Assembly (NCBI GenBank): GCA_002347755.1
Contig: DDXT01000071.1
Span: 1 to 43,639, forward strand
Source of the DNA: Caryophanales bacterium UBA2253
GTDB taxonomy: Bacteria; Bacillota_I; Bacilli_A; ML615J-28; CAG-698
Length of the DNA stretch: 43,639 bases
Direction: 5' to 3'
The notes beneath the pieces are model-generated. The model was not told where the DNA came from and ran no database searches. It saw only the letters and a list, made by a program, of their open reading frames with translations. The position numbers and the translations under genes were made by a program. Shown in pieces: positions 40,242 to 43,639 of the stretch (position 1 is the stretch's first letter; each line of letters begins with the position of its first letter).

Positions 40242-40763
40242 TTAGGAAATCTTTTTTTGAAACTTTTCTCTAATAAAATAAACAATTATTGATATGATAT
40301 TAAAGCTTTCGGTTAAAATCCCCCCAATTGAAAAGACCAAGATATTATTGGTAATCCATAACGGTGAAACTGCCAATACTTGAATAACCCTAAACTTGGT
40401 TGGATTATTGGTCCATATCGCATAGGTGCTAATAAACGAAGCCAAAATTACAAAGATGATCATCCATTTCGGGGAAGCATAAAAATAAGCGATTACCCCT
40501 CCCATTGCATACATCAATTGCATTGAAATGAACGTAAGAAGCTTGGTCTTGATTTTATCAATTGAAAAAATGATGCTTCTTAAAATTGATATCCCATTCA
40601 TGATTGCGGAAGCAATCGAACCAATTAGGATAAAGGAAATCGTGAAACATAAACAACTAAAAATTTGTAACATCATTACGGTATTCATTTTTTTAAATTG
40701 GTAAGATAAGACCGTGACTATTAAACCGACAATACCTAGTATTTGTCCTATTAACTCTGGCAT
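40242..40763 (-). CDS. YgjV-family inner membrane protein
   Basis: 173 aa with five or six membrane helices. The opening GQILGIVGLIVTVLSYQFKK and the pattern AIMNGISILRSIIF match the YgjV (Imp-YgjV) family, small membrane proteins of unknown function; E. coli YgjV is the namesake. GAGGAT precedes the ATG. It begins 40 nt after the amylase stop, in the same direction, so co-transcription with the GH13 gene is possible. Confidence 0.78.
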   Translation of the reverse strand: MPELIGQILGIVGLIVTVLSYQFKKMNTVMMLQIFSCLCFTISFILIGSIASAIMNGISILRSIIFSIDKIKTKLLTFISMQLMYAMGGVIAYFYASPKWMIIFVILASFISTYAIWTNNPTKFRVIQVLAVSPLWITNNILVFSIGGILTESFNIISIIVYFIREKFQKKIS

Positions 40764-40804
40764 ACTAATCCATCCTCAAACAACAATCAATTATAAAGCA
40801 AATA

Positions 40805-42292
40805 TTAAACTCTTTTATATGGAGTGTAACTTTTTTCTGGCTTGGTGTTTGGTTTAAACACCACAAACCCACAAGGATTCAATTTTATCGTGATTAGCCC
40901 AGCTAAAAAAGTAAGAGGAGATACTCTACCAAACACAACCTCAAATCTTGAATAGTTCATTAAACGGGAATCCTTTAATAAAACCGTTTCAGATACAGAT
41001 TCGTTGGTTGGATTTATGGCCACAATAAAGGTTTCGCTGATATTTTCCGTTATTCTCATAAACATAAGCAATTTTTCCGTTGAAACTGGGATGAAATCAC
41101 CAATCTTCAAAGCTCTTTCTCTTTTGTGCAATTTGATTAGCGAACTAACCCACTTTAGAGTTTGATTGTTCTCGTTGTATAAGTCCCAACGCATTGGCGC
41201 CCGATTCTCCGGGTCATTTCCGCCTTCCATACCAAGTTCAGTTCCATAATAAAGATTAGGAGATCCGGGTAATGTAAATTGAAGCACTTGAGCAAGTTTT
41301 TGCAAACTTTCAGAATTTAATAAATTTTTAAGTCTGGCCACATCATGATTGTCTAAAAGGTTCCATGACTTTAAAATAGGTTCAATGCCGGAATCAGCAA
41401 TGGTATCGGTAAACATTTGCAATGCTCTTCCCGAAGTAATCTCACTTCTTAATAAACGAAGAGTTATTTCTCTGAAAGTGAAGTTCATAACTCCCTCAAT
41501 TGATTTTAACCATTCCTGCGGATAGTTCCAAATCTCCCCAACAATCATGACGTCTTCTTTTTCTTTTCTAGCATATTCACGCAAATCTTTCAATATTTCA
41601 AAGCCAAGGTCAAAAGCGACATCTAACCTCCAACCGTCGATTCCCATTTGTAGATAACTTCGGATCACCGAATCTTTCGCCCGATAAATGTAATCTTTGA
41701 CTTGGTCATTTTCCAAATTCAGTTCAGGCAGGCTAGGCGCATCCGCCCAAAGCCTAACCCCTTTGGGGTATTTTCCATTGAAATCAAAGAAATCGCGAAA
41801 TCCCTCATTCTTTATGGCTTTTTGATAAAATTCATTGGAAACCCCGACGTGGTTAAAAACCCCGTCTAACATAATCTTCATCCGGTTTTCATGAACTTTA
41901 TTGATGAGCCTTTTTAAATCTTCTTTGGTGCCGTACTCCTTAGATATTTCCAAGAAGTTGCTGGCATCATATTTGTGGTTGGACAAGGATTCTACGATAG
42001 GATTTAAATAAAGAACATCCATGCCCAAATTAACAATATAATCTAAATGTTCGGTAAGACTTTCAAGATCTCCTCCCCAATAATCCAGTTCATGCGAATA
42101 GTATTTGTATTCTTCTAAAAACTTCCCGGCTTTTGGTAATATCTCCCAAGAATTCAATTTTTTTGGAAATTGGTATAAGTCTTTTTTTGACTCCAAATCT
42201 TTCGCGGGATAAAATCGATCAACTAAAACCTGGTAAACTAATGCGCCATTGCGCCAATCTTCCTCTCTGTCTTTGAATTTGTTTTGATTCAT
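40805..42292 (-). CDS. Cytoplasmic GH13 alpha-glucan hydrolase (alpha-amylase / neopullulanase-like)
   Basis: 495 aa from ATG 42292, which has GAGGGT upstream (an ATG 21 nt earlier is less well supported). A GH13 (beta/alpha)8 barrel with the conserved regions: MLDGVFNHVG (region I), GIDGWRLDVAF (nucleophile Asp224), IVGEIWNYP (acid/base Glu253) and NLLDNHDVAR (Asp317). A short C-terminal beta domain follows. No signal peptide, so it acts on imported maltodextrins, as neopullulanases and cyclomaltodextrinases do. The long N-terminal starch-binding module of neopullulanases is absent, making it nearer to intracellular alpha-amylase or oligo-1,6-glucosidase forms. The exact linkage preference is not readable. 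Confidence 0.9.
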   Translation of the reverse strand: MNQNKFKDREEDWRNGALVYQVLVDRFYPAKDLESKKDLYQFPKKLNSWEILPKAGKFLEEYKYYSHELDYWGGDLESLTEHLDYIVNLGMDVLYLNPIVESLSNHKYDASNFLEISKEYGTKEDLKRLINKVHENRMKIMLDGVFNHVGVSNEFYQKAIKNEGFRDFFDFNGKYPKGVRLWADAPSLPELNLENDQVKDYIYRAKDSVIRSYLQMGIDGWRLDVAFDLGFEILKDLREYARKEKEDVMIVGEIWNYPQEWLKSIEGVMNFTFREITLRLLRSEITSGRALQMFTDTIADSGIEPILKSWNLLDNHDVARLKNLLNSESLQKLAQVLQFTLPGSPNLYYGTELGMEGGNDPENRAPMRWDLYNENNQTLKWVSSLIKLHKRERALKIGDFIPVSTEKLLMFMRITENISETFIVAINPTNESVSETVLLKDSRLMNYSRFEVVFGRVSPLTFLAGLITIKLNPCGFVVFKPNTKPEKSYTPYKRV

Positions 42293-42410
42293 ATTTAACC
42301 CTCTTAAACTCATCTTTGTTTTTTCTCTAAATTTTTTAAAAATTAAAAAGCAATCATTGTCCTAAATCCTAAGAACAATTTCGGTCAATTAAAAGCGTGT
42401 TCAAAAACTA
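42293..42410. other. Intergenic region between GNAT and GH13 genes
   Basis: An AT-rich spacer with the GH13 ribosome site. No clear terminator hairpin or consensus promoter found. Confidence 0.35.
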
Positions 42411-43357
42411 TCATTGATTTGAGCGATTGTCCCAAGATGGATATACTTCCATCTCAAAGCGATAAGCAGGGACGATATCAGTCACATTGTACCCCAATGC
42501 TATATAGAATGGCTGGTCTCCGCCTAGCATTCCCGTACAGTTGGAATATTTCGTCATAACCCGATTGGAAGCTCCGTTAAGGAGAGCGCTGGCAAGCCCT
42601 TTTCGACGTTCCCAAAAAGCCACTCCCAATGGTTCAAGTTCGCAATACGGCATTTTTTGATCATACCAAATAGTTGCCAAGCCGACAGGCCTTCCCTGTG
42701 GGTCCAGAACATATACATCAAAATTAGGATCATAATGTTTTGCCTTACGCAAATCTGTGAATGCTTTTGTGGTATTCGGCAAGAGTTCAATGTCATAGGA
42801 AAACGAGGCCATATGGACGTTTGCTGCAAAAAGAGCCGGAGCCGTGTTGCCGTCTACAATGCTGTACCCTTCCGGAAGAACAACCGGATAAGGCTTGGGC
42901 CCGAATTTACGGATAAGATTCCGTTCTCCTTCTTTTTTTACAAATCCTTGAGATAGAATCTTGTTGGATAAAGTCTTGTTCCATTCAAGAGCCAGTATAC
43001 GAATGAACCGATGGATTCGGTCTTTTTTAACGCAGACCATTGTTGTTCTCGCAAAATGGATCATGTCATTCAGAAGTTCTTCATCTTCAGCGAAGTGTTT
43101 GTCTCTAAAAAGAAAAAAAGCTTCGCCAGAATCATTGCCCTCATTGATGGCACAGGCAACTATAGTTCCATTCAGAAAATACACACGTACCGTCCGATCC
43201 CATGCATCGGGATACTGAAAAAAGCCGGATGAAGCCCATCCCCAAACTCGAATCGGCTTAATCCAAAAATTGGATTTTCCCATTGATATGAATTTAGAAC
43301 CAACTTTTCAATTTTATCATAAAAGGCTTTCTTATAGAATTCAAACTGATATTTCAT
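42411..43357 (-). pseudogene. GNAT-family acetyltransferase split by a frameshift at a T6 tract
   Basis: The start ATG 43357 follows AAGGGGGG and gives KYQFEFYKKAFYDKIEKLVLN and ...GLSRFEFGDGLHPAF. The frame then leaves the family pattern, while a second frame takes over with FFQYPDAWDRTVRVYF and runs to 42411, including the GNAT acetyl-CoA motif (ELEPLGVAFWERRKGLASALL). The junction is six T in GCT-TTT-TTC (plus 43218-43223). One extra T, or a -1 slip at T TTT TTC, restores a 315-aa protein. The part from 43283 alone would lack ~25 conserved N-terminal residues and has no ribosome site. The GNAT domain is C-terminal; the N-terminal half is a second GNAT-like fold. Substrate unknown. Confidence 0.72.
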
Positions 43358-43517
43358 TTTGTCCCCCCTTGTTTAATTTAAATCTAAATACGGCATAATA
43401 TTTCTTCAAATAAAGAGAAGAAATCAAAAACTGCTCAGGAAAAGCCCTTCCCTCTTAATGGCTGTGACGCATTTCCTCATCCCAGTTTTTAGCAGATTGA
43501 TGCTTCCAAAGCCTTTA

Positions 43518-43639
43518 TCAATAGAACTCCTTTAACTTATAGTACTTGGGATCCAAAATAAACTCATTTCCAGAAATATCCATCCACTCATTTACAATTT
43601 CCGTGTATTGATATATGTATATGGTAAAATGAAATTGAC
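43518..43639 (-). CDS. C-terminal end of an unidentified protein (continues beyond the window)
   Basis: A minus-strand frame open from the window edge to TGA at 43518-43520. The last ~40 residues read ...YIYQYTEIVNEWMDISGNEF and then ILDPKYYKLKEFY. The compact aromatic and acidic pattern looks like a real protein end, but the fragment is too short to name. It is co-directional with the GNAT gene that starts 160 nt further on. Confidence 0.5.
   Translation of the reverse strand, partial: QFHFTIYIYQYTEIVNEWMDISGNEFILDPKYYKLKEFY

Noticed and set aside
1..43639. TGA as tryptophan (Mycoplasma code) or TAA reassignment to explain interrupted genes
   Set aside because: TGA and TAA both end many intact genes at the expected positions, with terminators or the next gene following at once.

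Overview
The window looks like chromosome of a low-GC, Gram-positive-lineage bacterium, Bacillota or a Mycoplasmatota relative that keeps the standard genetic code. The reasons are strong GGAGG-type ribosome sites, TTGACA/TATAAT promoters, lipobox lipoproteins, an encoded CCA on the tRNA, a 576-aa adenine deaminase of the Bacillus AdeC type, and TGA used as a stop (for example the ATGA overlap of tldD and tldE). An Acholeplasma/Izemoplasma-like lineage would fit, but this is inference. Nearly all genes are on the minus strand.

Positions 1-4800 hold a frameshifted IS110-type transposase tail, a membrane-anchored thioredoxin-fold protein, an AAA/DUF4143 ATPase, tRNA-Asn and a membrane-tethered XRE regulator. 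Positions 4800-24000 are ordinary, more GC-rich housekeeping and transport DNA: a giant 1655-aa repeat lipoprotein; a TetR-controlled ABC-2 exporter operon that also carries a 45-aa membrane protein (not in standard ORF calls) and an ASCH gene broken by one in-frame TAA; a 5'-nucleotidase; a ChrB-domain protein with a heterodimeric ABC exporter; the TldD/TldE proteolytic pair; and adenine deaminase. Positions 24100-28450 hold a small membrane protein, then an ECF sigma/anti-sigma pair upstream of a secreted papain-like protease and a lipoprotein.

Positions 28500-40200 are clearly more AT-rich and read as an accessory defence island. It contains small membrane proteins, an HTH plus six-helix membrane gene split at a T7 tract, a KAP-type NTPase, an MvaI/BcnI-family restriction enzyme convergent with a protein that has an HTH and two methyltransferase domains, a decayed GIY-YIG nuclease gene, and a cluster of two HEPN-motif proteins, a nuclease gene interrupted by TAA and a truncated dsRNA-binding-like gene abutting an IS3 remnant. 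The right end returns to core genes: a YgjV-like membrane protein, a cytoplasmic GH13 glucosidase, a GNAT gene split at a T6 tract, and the 3' end of a further gene.

The least ordinary parts are the restriction-modification locus (HTH fused to two methyltransferase domains, with distinct palindromes in both promoters), the HEPN/nuclease/dsRBD-like cluster, and several genes interrupted by a single stop or a homopolymer frameshift. The interruptions may be real decay, recoding or assembly error; the sequence alone cannot decide.
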